A DNA stretch of 64,000 nucleotides from Chionis minor (Eukaryota > Chordata > Aves > Charadriiformes > Chionididae), in NCBI GenBank assembly GCA_013398295.1, contig VZSF01008937.1, positions 670,023 to 734,022 of the forward strand, in the 5' to 3' direction. The notes beneath the pieces were generated by a model, which was not told the origin of the DNA, did no database searches, and saw only the letters and a list, made by a program, of their open reading frames with translations. Positions 1 through 12,689 of this stretch are shown one piece after another (the first letter of the stretch is position 1; every line of letters starts with the position of its first letter). A program made the position numbers and the translations under genes.

Positions 1-974
1 GTATGAAATCAAACAAAGATATTAAGCTCCCATGTCAATTAAACTGCTGTTGCTACCATAATTAGCAGCTGTTTCTTCTGATGACAATTTTAATTAGAAA
101 TATCTATACTAGTTTTTACACAAATATGACAATTTGTTCTTCATCAGTTAAAGAAACTCTGTTTTTCTCCTGAATTTTTACTAACAGATAGCATCACGAG
201 GCTTCAGTTATCATCTTATGTGACTGCCAAGGAAACTGGGGTGAGTGACTTAGAGGACAAAATGATTTAAGCACTGATATAGAGGACTTTTGAGAAAGAA
301 CCAGAGGATGGCAATGTCGACTAAAGGTCTGATCCAATGCCATTCAGGTCAATTGGAAGAAAACCTTATATAAATTCCCATTGAAAATGCTTTCTCTGCA
401 CTTATTAAAACAACTGCTTTTCTGATATTGAATGAGAATTGTTACAGACCAAGTACTCCTTTTGTGTGTGTGATTCTTATTGGACAAGGAAGATTGATTT
501 GCCTTTCTCAGTGTCTTTACATTAAAATGATTTTTTTTTTCTTTCTCCTCTCTAATCTCTTTTCTGGCACAGAATTTTGTCTGGTCTTGGCCAAAGTATT
601 TAACCCCTTGATGCCTTGATCATAGTTTCCAATCATTCTTGGACACAGAAAATTTGTATCTGAAATATGAGAGTTTACAAGGGGACCGTATGCCCCATTG
701 CTGTGGTATGTGTTATGTAGTGACTTTCATACTCCCGATGGTGTCAATGACACACAGCGTGCTCATAAAACTTATGTGTGAGGATAACGCTAAAGGCGTG
801 TTATCAACAGAGCTGAAACAAACATTTCCAGGAAAGCACTGCTTTCCCCTTTTCTGTAAGTGACTGCAAATGCATCTCTCCATGTTCTCTGGTTTCCACT
901 GAGTATTTTTTTTATTCCTATACATAATGGTGTGAGCAGGGATGAGCAATACTGTAGGGAAGATTTTATATCTG
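1..974. other. Unique AT-rich DNA, no gene seen
   Basis: I see no gene, repeat family or structured element here. Open frames are short (63-78 codons), start at arbitrary ATGs, and overlap on both strands near 713-949, which is typical of non-coding DNA. A T-rich run lies at about 530-545. Confidence 0.6.
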
Positions 975-1100
975 AGTCATAGAATTCAGAGGTGGAGAAG
1001 ACCTATTTCATGCTGTGGTCCTCCTTCCTGTTCTGGATAATTTCTGGGCAAATATAATTTTCTCTCATTGCTTTCATTTGCACCAAACTAGTATATGAAC
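975..1100 (-). mobile_element. Decayed CR1 LINE 3' tail, antisense
   Basis: Read on the plus strand, the segment has the layout of a reversed CR1 3' end: 'gagtcatagaattcagaggt' followed by 'ggagaagacct' and 'ggtcctccttcctg'. This resembles the usual antisense CR1 tail (CATAGAAT, then GGTTGGAAGGGACCT, then GGTCATCTAGTCCAACCTCCTGC). The right part (to about 1100) is weaker. No coding part survives. It is inferred to be an old copy because mismatches and small gaps are frequent. Boundaries are approximate. Confidence 0.55.
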
Positions 1101-3869
1101 ACATGAACTGGAGTATGATAGAGAGTTAATATTTTATCGTAGAAAACTCTGGGTGCCTATGACAGAAGTGTGAGAAGCTCATTAAAGATGTCTGTGAGTG
1201 TTTTACCTGATGACACCTGCTTCTTATATAAAGTAAGATTTTTCTTCTGGTTGTTTGGATGAAACTGCTTGCTTTTTATTACATGTTTATTATTGAGATT
1301 CAACTCTTCTGAGAAGGACAACTGCTCTTTTGTACAAGAGAAACTGCTGAAAACAAAGGCAGTCTATCACTACATTACCTTTCTGTGCTTCTCCTTAGCT
1401 TCTGTGGCTCTAATGGAATACTAGAATGAAATCTAAATAACAGTAACCATGCAGAATGCTGCTTTTACTTCCATTATGGAATCTCTGGTTTCAGTTTCCC
1501 AACATCGCTAACGAAGCTAAAGTGTTTGTGAACAAAAATAGATTTTATCAGTAGACTCAATACCAAAAGTGGCACGTTTGGCTTAGCAGTTATTAAAAAA
1601 CCCCAAACTTGTCCTCTACCTTCATTGTATGGTTCTACAAATCCCACAAACCTAACTGCAAGAAAAAATTGTACAGAAATTGTGCAGAGATGGTCCTAGA
1701 CAGGAAGGAACTGTATGAGCTGTTTCGGGATTGCAGGAAGTTTAGTGAAATAGGCAGAAAGGACTTCTTTACAACATTTTACATTGGGGGGGAAGGCTGG
1801 TTTTTTACTACTTTTTAAAATTTTCATTTGTTGAGTTAATCTCCACTGACTCTATTTTTTGACTTCAGCTTCTTCTGCATAATGTAAAAGATTTTACCCT
1901 GCTATCTGAATACCACTCTAGGCTCTTCTCCCCCCTTCGCCCGCCAAAGGCACTGTAAAAAGACTATCTCTGGATTTGGAGACGTCATGCTATTTTTTTC
2001 CCCCCAAGGTGTTTTTAGAAACTTTATAGAAATAATTTACAAAAGGCAAATGTTAGAATTCTTCTGACTCTAAGAATAATATCAAGTACTTAGTATTTTA
2101 GCGTTTCAACTTCTAAGGCATACTTCTCATTATAATACTAGGGCATGTTACAGAGTTCAGTGACCAGAAGCGCCAAGAAGTAATTAAAAAAAAATCTCAA
2201 ATTATATCTAATTAAAAACTGTTTCAGGCAGAATGAATTAAACTTAGCCTTAAAGTTGCTTATTGCATCTATCTTCCTGATGTCTGAAGGAGCTGAGTTG
2301 CAAAGGTGAATAATATAGTCGGTCCTTGCAGTAGCTAACTTCAGATATAATCAACAACCAGCTGGAATTACAGAATAGTCATGAGTAGTAAATTACCATC
2401 AAAACTACCATCAAGCATCAAATCTCTTGGCTTGGCAAGAAAAAATAAAAATAAACAGTTTAACGGTTACCAAATCGAGAGCCATAGATGTTTTTGTGAC
2501 ATATGATGGTGTTGTATGACATTAAACAGACCTTCGGGTAGAAGTCAATACGAGGTATTTAGAGGAGGGTTAATACACTGGGATGGTTTTTGCAGGTCAG
2601 CCGTTTTGTTATACCATTTGGAATTACCTGGTCCCTGCTCAGCAGAAAGGCAAGAGGAACAAGAAGCAGAGAATTATAATAATCAATCTGTTACGCAATC
2701 AAGAGCAAAAACTGAGCTTTGTATAGACAGAGTCAGTTCAGTTCAGCAGCATTTCTTGGCATTGTAATGAAGATACTCAACAGAGAATAATCTCAAAGAG
2801 CTGTTATTTTTAAGCCTGATTGTTCAGGTTTTTTATGAAAAGAACCCGAATAAGGTGGTCTATAGAGACTTTATGCCCAGAAACTAGAAGTTGGAACTTA
2901 TTCATACCTTCCATAGTTTTTCCACTTTCACATCAGTGAAAAAATTCAAGAACGCAACACAGAGTACTAGAGGTAGAAGTAATTTTCCAACAAAGGAGTG
3001 TATTAAAAAGTTGTATATCTGGAATTGGAATGGTTCAGTGCTCCCATATCCTGTATTTGGGCATTTTTACATCAAATCAGAACCACAGCTTTTTACATGT
3101 GGTTCAAGACCTTTAAGTTTCTAGAGATATCAGTATTTCCACCACAAGCACAAAATAGCTATGTGGTTAAACATTCTGAATTTTCATACTGGTTGTCTGT
3201 CTCAGTGTCTTTCAAAAAAAAAATAAAAATCAGACAATCAGACTGAGGTCAGCTGGGGACGGAAAGAAGACTTTAGCTGTGTAGAAAAAGGAACAGGGAG
3301 ATACAAATAATACAGTTCTGGACCCTGAAATGACCCTGATGTCTCACTTGACAACACTGATTCTCTTCTCTGTGGTGCTACTTTAGTCTGATAGTCTGGT
3401 CAAACCTTTTTGTCATATGATATCCTAATATGTCTTCCAGTCTTTCTACTTGAAAATCAATTTACCTCTCTTCCCTTAATCCCATCCCAGTACCCTGTTC
3501 TTCTGGGCTGCTTCCCCACTCTTAATGTAACTCTCGAGCAATGTGTCTGCTAAATGGATATGCATTATGAAAAGCTATGAATCCAAATTCTCATCTGTTC
3601 CTGCAGTAACATCTTGTTGTCTGTCAAAGCACTAAAAGGTATGACTGGAAACCCAGCTCGGAGTCACAAAGCTTGAATCTCCAAAGCAGAATTTAGTGAC
3701 AGCAACAAAAAGGAGTTAAAGCTAGCTGGTTTAGCCAAATTTGTGCCCACTAAGTTAATTGTTTAAAGAAGAAGAAGCTTTGTTGTGTGGAGAGTTTGTT
3801 AAGCAGTAGTTCGTAATAATATTAGTGTTTATATCTGCATAAATGATGTATGTGCAAAGAAGAGTATCT
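1101..3869. other. Unique AT-rich DNA, no gene seen
   Basis: Nothing recognisable over about 2.8 kb. Short open frames (69-83 codons) show no family resemblance and no consistent splice context. Simple A and T runs are present (for example near 1990 and 3215). Confidence 0.55.
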
Positions 3870-4752
3870 GATATTTACCAATTTCTGCTCTTCAGTCAGC
3901 AAGCTGAGTGATGCAGTTGATGTGTCTGAGGGATGGGATGCCATCCAGATGGACCTGGACAAGCTTGAGAAGGGGGCCCATGTGAATCTTGTGAGGTTCA
4001 GCGAGGCCAAGTTCAGGGTACTGCACTGGGGTTTGGGCAACCCCTGGTATCAATACAGGCTGGGGGATGGAGAAATTGAGAGTAGCCGTTTTGAGAAGGA
4101 CTTGGGGACTACTGGTGTGTGAAAAACTGGACATGAGCCAACAATGTGCAATTGCAGCGCAGAAAACCAACCATATCCTGGGCTGCATCAAAAGCAGCGT
4201 GGCCAGCAGGTCAAGGGAGGTGATTCTGCCCCTCTACTCCACTCTGGTGAGACCCCACCTGGAGTACTGCCTCCAGCTCTGGGGCCCCCAGTGTAAGAAA
4301 CACATGGACCTGTTGGAGCAGGTCCAGAGGAGGGCTGCAAAAATGATTGCAGGGATGGACCACCTCTCCTACGAGAACAGGCTGAGAGAGTTGGAGTTGT
4401 TCATCCTGGAGAAGAGACCTTATTGCGACCTTTCAGTACTTAAAGGGGGCCTACAGGAAAGATGGGGACAAACTTAACAGGGCCTGTTGAAACAGTACAA
4501 GAGGTAATGGTTTTAAACTAATAGAGGGAAGATTTAGGCTCAATATAAGGAAGAATTTTTTTATGCTGAGTGTGGTGAAACAGTGGAACAGGTTGCCCTG
4601 AGAAGTGGTAGATGCCCCATCCCCGGAAACATTCAAGGTTAGGTTGGCTTTGAGCAACCTGATCTAGTTGAAGATGTCCTTGCTCATTGTAGGGAGGTTG
4701 GACTAGATGACCTTTAAAGGTCCTTTCCAACCTAAACTATTCTATGATTCTA
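3870..4752 (+). mobile_element. CR1 LINE 3' fragment, sense
   Basis: This is a 5'-truncated CR1 non-LTR retrotransposon carrying the end of ORF2 and the short 3' UTR. Two frames together give the C-terminal part of the reverse transcriptase protein: first a frame to about 4110 with 'DLDKLEKGAHVNLVRF' and 'YQYRLGDGEIESS', then a shifted frame with 'LVRPHLEYCLQLWGP' and 'LEQVQRRAAKMIAGM'. The switch near 4110 and later stops show that it is dead. The 3' end has the CR1 hallmarks: 'gaccttt.aaaggtcctttccaacct' and a terminal 'attctatgattcta' near 4738-4752. Birds carry thousands of such copies. The distal part is repeated downstream across an N (separate entry). The left boundary is approximate. 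Confidence 0.93.
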
Positions 4753-5283
4753 ATGTTTAATTGTTTTTAAAAAATATGAGNCTGGGGCCCCCAGTGTAAG
4801 AAACACATGGACCTGTTGGAGCAGGTCCAGAGGAGGGCTGCAAAAATGATTGCAGGGATGGACCACCTCTCCTACGAGAACAGGCTGAGAGAGTTGGAGT
4901 TGTTCATCCTGGAGAAGAGACCTTATTGCGACCTTTCAGTACTTAAAGGGGGCCTACAGGAAAGATGGGGACAAACTTAACAGGGCCTGTTGAAACAGTA
5001 CAAGAGGTAATGGTTTTAAACTAATAGAGGGAAGATTTAGGCTCAATATAAGGAAGAATTTTTTTATGCTGAGTGTGGTGAAACAGTGGAACAGGTTGCC
5101 CTGAGAAGTGGTAGATGCCCCATCCCCGGAAACATTCAAGGTTAGGTTGGCTTTGAGCAACCTGATCTAGTTGAAGATGTCCTTGCTCATTGTAGGGAGG
5201 TTGGACTAGATGACCTTTAAAGGTCCTTTCCAACCTAAACTATTCTATGATTCTAATGTTTAATTGTTTTTAAAAAATATGAG
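4279..5283. repeat. Exact 502-bp direct duplication around one N (probable assembly artefact)
   Basis: Bases 4279-4780 and 4782-5283 appear identical by eye, separated by a single N at 4781. The repeat covers the end of the CR1 and about 28 bp of unique flank ('aatgtttaattgttttt' onward), so it is not two independent insertions: those would not share flanking DNA, nor begin in mid-element exactly at an N. The simplest reading is two contig ends that overlap by about 502 bp and were joined by a token gap without being merged. The genome probably has one copy. Confidence 0.9.
4781..4781. other. Assembly gap (single N)
   Basis: The lone undetermined base sits exactly at the junction of the two 502-bp copies, so it marks a scaffold join and not an ambiguous base call. 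Confidence 0.9.
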
Positions 5284-5639
5284 TAATTCACTACCCTGAG
5301 ATGTACAGACAAATCACATATTACAGTTACTGAACATAGTTCAGCTCCCTTCCTAAACATTATTAATTTGACTATTATATAAAAACAATTAATAAAAAGA
5401 TTAAACTGAATAGATAGAAAATAATAATAAAAAGTGTATTGTATTCACTGAATGACTCACTACCAAGAAATTCTTCTATTGCTATGGCCAAGAATGGCCA
5501 TCCATGACTTCATGGGTGACTTCATAGGCTGCAAAATATGAATTGTACTATAATTTTAAATTTTTTTGTGTGTCATTCTTTAGTGAACATTTTTAGGATA
5601 CTGCTGTTCAATTAATTGCTGAGCAAATGCCTCGCTACT
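5284..5639. other. Unique AT-rich DNA
   Basis: The stretch is A/T-rich (about 5370-5440 is especially rich in ATAA/AATAA) and holds no gene or repeat I can name. Confidence 0.5.
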
Positions 5640-5970
5640 TAAACTCTATGGCCAAGAGCAGTATGCAGACTTTGGGAGCCTAGGGACAAAAACTGAGCCT
5701 AGCAGCAAAGCCCACTGCACTGAAGACATATAAATTAAAAAGATTAAAACTGACTGCTCTGGGCAGTGTAGAGTAATGATTTTTAGGGCAACACAAGATT
5801 CCAGATGCTCCAGGAGAATCCCATGATGAGCAATGTCAACTGATGTCAAATGCTACTGAAAGATCTAAGATAATAAATGTAGCAGCGCCAGTTGGTGTTG
5901 AAAGCAGGTGGTTAGCCATGTTCCACAGGGCAATCTCTATGCTGTGAAAAATCCTGAAATCAAAAGGAAG
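5640..5970 (-). mobile_element. Ancient L2-clade LINE reverse-transcriptase fragment, antisense
   Basis: Translating the minus strand from about 5968 downwards gives a broken reverse transcriptase. Seen in order: 'FDFRIFHSIEIALWNMANHL' (like the L2 block with GFRPGHSTETAL), then 'FIILDLSVAFD' (5845-5877), the RT A motif, where L2 elements read LLDLSAAFDTVDH. After a frameshift of 7 nt comes 'DIAHHGILLEHLES' (5796-5837), matching DHxILLxRLE. Then follows 'CPEQSVLIFLIYMSS' (about 5717-5763), like the GVPQGSVLSPLLFNIYM block. The spacer between the last two blocks is far shorter than normal, implying an internal deletion of roughly 100 nt or more. The catalytic YADD box is not visible. HSTETAL and LDLSAAFDTVDH are typical of L2, whereas CR1 reads LDFSKAFDTV, so L2 is preferred. 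The copy is dead and must be very old. Confidence 0.8.
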
Positions 5971-8900
5971 AATTTTTAGGAAATCCCAAACCTTCACCAA
6001 AATATTATTTTTCTTTCAGTGCCTCTGAAACTGCAAAAAATAATTTTTCTAATACTGAAGGAAAAAGAAATACCCTTGTAACAGAAATGTGTATATTAAA
6101 CTTAGCACTGTATAAATGTACATTAAATTATATAACAGCAATTTATATGTAGCAAGTTTTCATCACATAAAAGATTGTCTTCCCAGTATTAATCATTATA
6201 TGCACTAATGACTGCATCAGGTTTGGTGATTTTTCAAAGGGCAAATTGGCACTAAAAAGGTGTTATGGAACATGTGACTAGGGAGAACTGGTTGCAAAAT
6301 AGATGCAGACAGAAGCAGTTAAGAAGACTGAAGTCTTAACGAGAATTTCAACTTATGTTGGATCCATTATAGGAAGTGACAGAAACACGTCTGGAGAAAC
6401 TTGAGTAGATTTAACAGAGGTCTACTGTCTATTTCAATACGCGAATTAACAAAAAAAGGAAATGCAGACTAGATGCCAGCCCTCGTCAGTAACCATTGCA
6501 TAGTGGAAACTATGCAGATAAAGAAGATTCCAAAGATTGTGCTCGTCATGTATCATCAAACTTAAACCAAAAAATAATGACGTAATAATTAAACAGAATG
6601 TAAACTGTGATCCAGTGTAAAGTATACTGAGATAATGCAATGGACAGGAGAAAAAAAGGCAGAATCTAACAGTTTTGCATTATGTCTAGTGGGCTGATAG
6701 GATTTGGTTTGCTCATGAGGACGATATATCAGGATCCCATTACAGTCTGGTTTTTTTAAATTGGCAGATTTGGTACTGTAGGTTTGAGGATGTATATTAT
6801 GGTGTATCTATGCATTAAGGAGCAGAGAATAAGATTTTTTTCTTATTTATTTCAAACGACTTGCTGGACACAGGACAAGCGGACTGTGGGCATGGTGCAC
6901 AGAAATGACTGGTGAAGGCATAGTAGAGCTTGCTAGTATATGGCCAGATATTGAAGACTTCTGGTACATCTAACAAGCTAGACCATTGCATTTTACAATT
7001 TTTCGATGATCCAGGCATTTTATTCTTAACACATTGCTCAGTGGGAACCTAGTCTGGGGAAAAGTCTTACGACTCTCAGTCATTGGCCCTGGGTCATATA
7101 AAATGACCATGAAAAACAGTTTATCCTATATCCTCTAATATCTCTCCTATGTAATTTTTAAAATTATTTTTGTACGTGGAGGAACCAGCTAATTTGAAAA
7201 CGCTTTTTAAAAAACCAGAATATTTTCAGTTGGTGTCAAAACCAAATCTTGCCTCAGAATCTGAATCAAGCTGTGAGTCAGTTTGCTTGTCCTACCGAGG
7301 ACCTGGCTCTTTAAGATGGTCCTGTAAACTAATCTGCTACACTTTTAGGTCAGTCTTTTCTGTGTTATGTTTTGATTATCACTCACATACCACTTTATTA
7401 GACAGTTTTGCCTAATTACTTTTCTGTAATCAGGAACTGCTGGCTAAGAAAAAAAGAATTGTCATATCTTGAGATATGGTATTCAGGGAGGTCCATATCA
7501 TTCTTACAGGATTATATTAAGAGTGGATTAATTGAATGAGTCTCTATTCTTATTACAATCTCTCCTTATTATAATGGATTAATTTATCACATTTTCTCTC
7601 CTCTTCACAGTCTTTGACATGAGAATGAATTATCACACTTTTTCATTGTTTTTTTTCATTGGTGTTCTTCCAACTAGCTGATGGTTTCCTTGCTTTTCAG
7701 CCTGTTCAGAAAACAGAGGAAACATTAGTAATTTGTTGTAATGAACTTGTATGTGTTGGAAGATGGAGGGATATGGGGACTTTTGTTTTACATGGGAGCG
7801 CAGCGAGAACTCTGTGCTACAGAATATGCTGAGGACCTGGCAGATTTTCTGTCAGTGGGATTCAAGGGAAGATGTAAAGAAGCAAAATTCAGGGTACAAA
7901 TTCTTTAGTACAAATGCTGGTATGCATTGTGATTGACACTGGACAATCAAAGCAAGCAGACTCCTTCCCAGAAGGGCTAAACTTTAGCACCTTCAAGCCT
8001 GCAAATGGGGCTACAGAATTCATTCTGTGCCCCTACAGAAACACAGACTGTGGGTCACAGAGTACAACAAATCTGCTTTTAGGCTTGCACATTGGAAAAC
8101 AGCATAGCTATAACCATTAAGGTATACTGCGCAAGCTAGAAGCATGAAGAAAAAGTTAATATCATCGTGTTTTATGGTATTAATATGTAAATAGTAATCA
8201 ATTTTATGTGCGTTTTTTTTTCTCCAAGCAGACCTAGTATGAAAATCATACTTTTCTTGAATGGTTCAATCGTTACAACTCCAGTAGAATGAATGAAGTC
8301 TGGACACTGCACAGGCACTAAAGAATCCCTAAGTTACAGAGCTAGATTCTATGTTGTGGTTTAGGAATGCAGGGATTTCTACTCCAAAATAGATTGTATG
8401 GGTAATTTTCTCTAGTCTTTCCTCTTACGGTAGTCTCTATATTTTATGTGCTTCAGAGGTGGTGAGTCACATCTCATGCACAGCCACGGACACGCCTGTA
8501 TGTTTTTAGTTTGTATACAAAGGCGCAGAAGAAGAATAATTTTCTTCTTATGTCAGCTAATTATTAGTTTGTACTATAAACATGAGGCTTGGTGACCTTT
8601 GTAACTTACTTAGTCTTACCAAGCTATTTCTTTAGTAATATCTTATAGGACTGAGGCAGTTATGGTAATTATATGGTGCATAAAATCTATTCTCCTTTAT
8701 ACATACAAAATTTACTTTCTTTTAATTTCATCCAGTGTGTCCCTATGCTTGTATTACAAAGCCATTTCAATAGAACTGGTCTTCAGCACACAATTATAGG
8801 CGTACTGTAGACATTGTATAAGACTAGTGCCTTTCACACACACACACAAAAAGGTAATTGTTTTAATTCTTGTTAAGGAAACCCTCCAGACTTTTTTTTA

Positions 8901-10105
8901 TTTTCTTTTTTGGCCTTTGAAAATTATCCTCCTTTTGCTTTATTTTCTATCAATTTTAACTCATTTTCAATGAGATGACAATCAGCTTTGCATAATATCA
9001 GCCTCCTTGCAACACACTCCTGGATGCTTGACTGAGGATCTCCCTTGTATCCTGATGTCTAGGAGCTTGCTAGGCCCTGTGTTGCTTAAATCCCTTTGAT
9101 GATTTCTTCAACTCCTTTTTGTAATATTTAGAGTGGGAGAGGAGAGCTTAGAAACCAGCCATTACACCAAAGTATATTGACTGCTTAATTATGTTCACAC
9201 ATTAAATGGCTGATATGAATTATGGCTCTGGTGCCATAAAAATGCTCATTATTTCCTGTTAAGGGCTTTCAAGTGGTATAATTTCCAGATCTTGGCCCAG
9301 AAGTTTGGAGCTGTAGATGCAACGGCTGTGCCTCCAATGACACTTCACTAATTGGTTTGGCATGTAACATTAATTACATTCTGTTCGGGAATTCTCCTCC
9401 TGAATTGAAGCACATTTTGTATGTGCGGTGTGAGTACGTTGTAACATGCCCTGTCTGGCGGAACAATAGGGGCTCTTTACTGTGTGCCCTTTTTAACTTG
9501 AATAGACTCTCTGAGATGAAGGGAGGTATAGTTTTGTGTTAATTGAGGACCTGCAGAAGCACACTGAGTTGTATTTTCTACTGTTTAATTTTTCTTTAGG
9601 AGACACTCTTGTGGTACAGAGATACAATTAGGTGGAAATGAGAAGGATTCCTTTCCACTCTTTCCCTTTTTATGGGCATTTAGAAATAAAGATATTGAAG
9701 CTAGAGACCTTCTGAACCAAACCTCTTTGAACCAATATTCTAGTTGTCTCAACAACTCTGATCAAATCAGACAATCAGGCATAAAACCTGATTTTGTCCT
9801 TGTTATTGGTGTAAATTGTAGCATCCTCGTTAATGTCAATGGATAACTTCACATCAGAAAAAATCCTTAAGGCCAATATATTTTAATTTCTTTATTAAAT
9901 CTTCAAGTTAATACTTACAGAATTTCTTTGCCACAGTTTGCTTTCTAGAGCTCATAAGAATATTTTTTTTCCATAGGTGTCTCCTACCAGTTTTATTTAC
10001 ATCCTTTGAAAGGAAATTTGTGGCTATAGAGATATTTTCATGGGAATCGTTGTTAGTATAAGGTACAAAAGTGAAAAGGTAACTTGTGAGTCCCTTGAAA
10101 AATAC
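5971..10105. other. Unique DNA, no gene seen
   Basis: About 4.1 kb without a recognisable gene. It contains a short CA run near 8836-8847 and scattered T tracts. The part from about 9190 to 9540 has an even composition with TAATTA-type motifs and could be a conserved non-coding element, but nothing in the sequence alone shows that. Open frames here are at most 81 codons and match no family I know. Confidence 0.5.
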
Positions 10106-10239
10106 CTACTTGAAATACTGACTGATTCCAGAAAAAAATCCAGTATTTGTTTCCCAGTGCTAGAAACTGTTCCATCAGTTTTGACAATGTCACTTGGAAG
10201 CCTGTCTTTCAGTAAGATCCCAGGATCTGTCACTAGTAT
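10106..10239 (-). other. Candidate coding exon (unverified)
   Basis: On the minus strand a 134-nt segment is preceded by an acceptor-like 'ttatttaacag' and followed by a donor-like 'gtattt'. The frame that starts in phase 0 is open throughout and ends two bases into a codon; the other two contain stops. The peptide includes 'DPGILLKDRLPSDIVKTDG' and 'KQILDFFLESVSISS', with a balanced composition, but I do not recognise a family. The pyrimidine tract is weak, the plus strand is also open over the same bases, and segments of this kind arise by chance in 64 kb. Confidence 0.15.
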
Positions 10240-11989
10240 CTGTTAAATAAATAGCAAATCATTTCAGTTTGCCAGCTGTTCAGAAATTCTCTGACCAAGC
10301 AGACAAAATTAATCCAAATCCTGTTACAGGTTAATGTTTAGCTGAGGTTATGGATCCTTAGGAAGATGAGGCACTAATCTCTCCTCTGATTTGAACTCTG
10401 TGCTTTTTATCATTATTCTGTGGTTTTGATCCTTTTAGTTGAAGCAAATAACACTGTGCAGTTTGGGTCTATTGACCTTAATCTAGAAATCAAGCTACTG
10501 TTAGCAGCCTTCTGCATGATGGTGTACCAATTAAAATTAGGAGAGTAAAGAATAATGTTCCAGTTTGCGTATAAATAGCAATTTGCATAGCTCTTCAAAG
10601 AGAGAAACTCAGATGTTTTGGGAACTCAGTGGCATTAATCCTGGAGGCAACTGGGAAAGGATCACAAAGGGTTGAAAGGCAATGGTAGCCTTAATTTTAT
10701 TTCTCTGTAGTAAATGTGGAGTGATGTCGCAGCTTTAGATATATATCAGATAGCAGTGATTTCTCTGAAGTTAGCCAGCTTGTGACATGATAATTTTGCT
10801 TTCAGCTACGGTGTTCAGAGAACAGAGATGTATGTGGTGATTATGGCAATTTGGAAGCAGATAAAGATGAGAAATAAAGCAAATATTTGTAGTTATTGGA
10901 TGAAAAGATGATTAAAATAGTAGTTTACCAAGGTGAAGAAAAACAACCAGAAAATCCCTGCTAATATTGGCTCCAGCTCGCAGAGAAGTCAAGGGAAATG
11001 AACACTAGTGAAAATGTGAAGCCAAAAATTGGCCTAAAAGAATCTAGGATGGCAGGACCTTGGGCCAGAAGGTTCTCATCTGGCAGAGCATTAAGGCTGT
11101 TCTAAGTAAGGGCTGAGAATCCTTTTGGGCACTCTGGCAGCCAGTAGACCCGTGGGTCTGGTAGCCAGTAGGTACCTTTTGTTACCATGGTTATTTGCAA
11201 GTGTTACTAGACCTCCACCAGGATCTTTGAAAATTGTCATCAGCTCCCTAGGACTCTTTGAGTTCAGGTGTACTTCCCTCCCCATGACTTTGCCAGAATA
11301 TTTATTCTTTTAACTTACTGAGCCTATTTTCAGCCTGTGACAGGAACAGCAGTACAAATACATGGATGATGAGTTGTGGTCTATGGGGCAGGGACAAGCC
11401 ACAAGGTTGCAGGGATTCCTGGGCTGGTTTTGTTGGTCAGGCATGCATGCATTTCACTGTGCACTGTCTCCAACCATTCTGTAAGAGAAACCTTAAGTGG
11501 TTCACATCTATGTTTTAGATACTAATTCTCCACTAATTCTCTACTAATGTTGAACTTCAAGCTTTTGGGCCATGCTATCTGTTAACATGTGTGAAGAGTA
11601 TAAATCAATGATCTCCACCATGGAGCCATCTAGGCACTCCTACAGTGAAGAGTCTATTAGTTGCTGGCTTTCATGACTTTTATTTCTTCCTTCTTTTTTT
11701 CACATGTTGTTATATCAGGGTCCAATTTATTATGAACATGAAATTCAACACTTACTAGGGATTGTGTTTTTACCACTGAAAATTTCAAAGTTCTCAAGTG
11801 AAACCTAAATTGTGTGTTAATCATCTGTGAATATCCAGTGCAATGGACATATTTTCCTTGCAGTGCGCTTGACTCTGTGATGGCAAAGATCTACAAATGA
11901 TTTGGAGTCTACAGAAAAATAGTGTAGCTGTGATCTTATTTCAGGGAACATTTTTTCTAGGGGAAGGAGACCCTGGAGCTATTTGTCTT
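10240..11989. other. Unique DNA, no gene seen
   Basis: No gene or clear repeat. Both strands have overlapping frames of about 60 codons at 11091-11313, where GC is slightly higher, but neither shows a family motif. Confidence 0.5.
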
Positions 11990-12095
11990 TCTTTGTTTCT
12001 CTTTACCTCAATTCTCTCATCTGTGAAATAGTAATAATACTTGCTGTGTGATTGGAAGGTCTGCTTCATTAGTGTCAATGATTGCCAAACATTAG
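11990..12095 (+). mobile_element. MIR SINE remnant, sense
   Basis: The core 'acctcaattctctcatctgt' followed by 'gaaatagtaataatactt' corresponds to the MIR consensus segment (CTCAGTTTCCTCATCTGTAAAATGGGGATAATAATAC). The flanking 'tctttgtttctctttacc' fits the preceding part. MIRs are tRNA-derived SINEs that spread in early amniotes, so a bird copy is expected to be this decayed. Ends are approximate. Confidence 0.6.
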
Positions 12096-12689
12096 GCTGG
12101 AAAAAAATGGTGTATGAATGTTGCAGTTTATTATATTAGAGATTACATGTAACTATCTAAACAGAATGACACAACTTCATATTCTGAAATAATTTTCTCT
12201 AAATAACCATAAGAACATAATTTTCAACAGGAGATGCTCATGGTTTGGACAGTTAGAAATATTAGTGTCTGGAACAAATGGAAGAATCATCTAAAGACAA
12301 GCGTTTTTATTAGCAATAATGAATAAATATATTTAAAAGACATTTCATGCATAATTGGTCCACAGACTCATTTCCTGAGCTTCACTTTCAACAATACCTG
12401 GCAAGACACCCGTTCGATGTATTGTGCTTGAGCGTAGTCAATGCATTTGCTCTACGCGACAAAAAGTTAAAACCAGCAAAAACAAAAGCAAAGAAACAGA
12501 TCTAATATTGAAAGTGCAATATGCATTGCTGTATGTCTTTAAATGCAGCATTAAACCTCTACAATTTACTGTGAATAATGGGATTCCACAGATACTACCG
12601 GAGGTTACACAGTCCAGCGCAACACGGGAAAGAACAGCAAGGTACAGGAACAGTTTTTAATACTGACTAAGGTTTTTTCTTCACATTAC
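12096..12689. other. Unique AT-rich DNA
   Basis: Nothing recognisable. The 78-codon frame at 12424-12660 has a low-complexity lysine/serine start and no family resemblance. Confidence 0.5.

Noticed and set aside
3892..4191. 99-codon minus-strand frame
   Set aside because: It is the antisense shadow of the sense CR1 ORF2 fragment.
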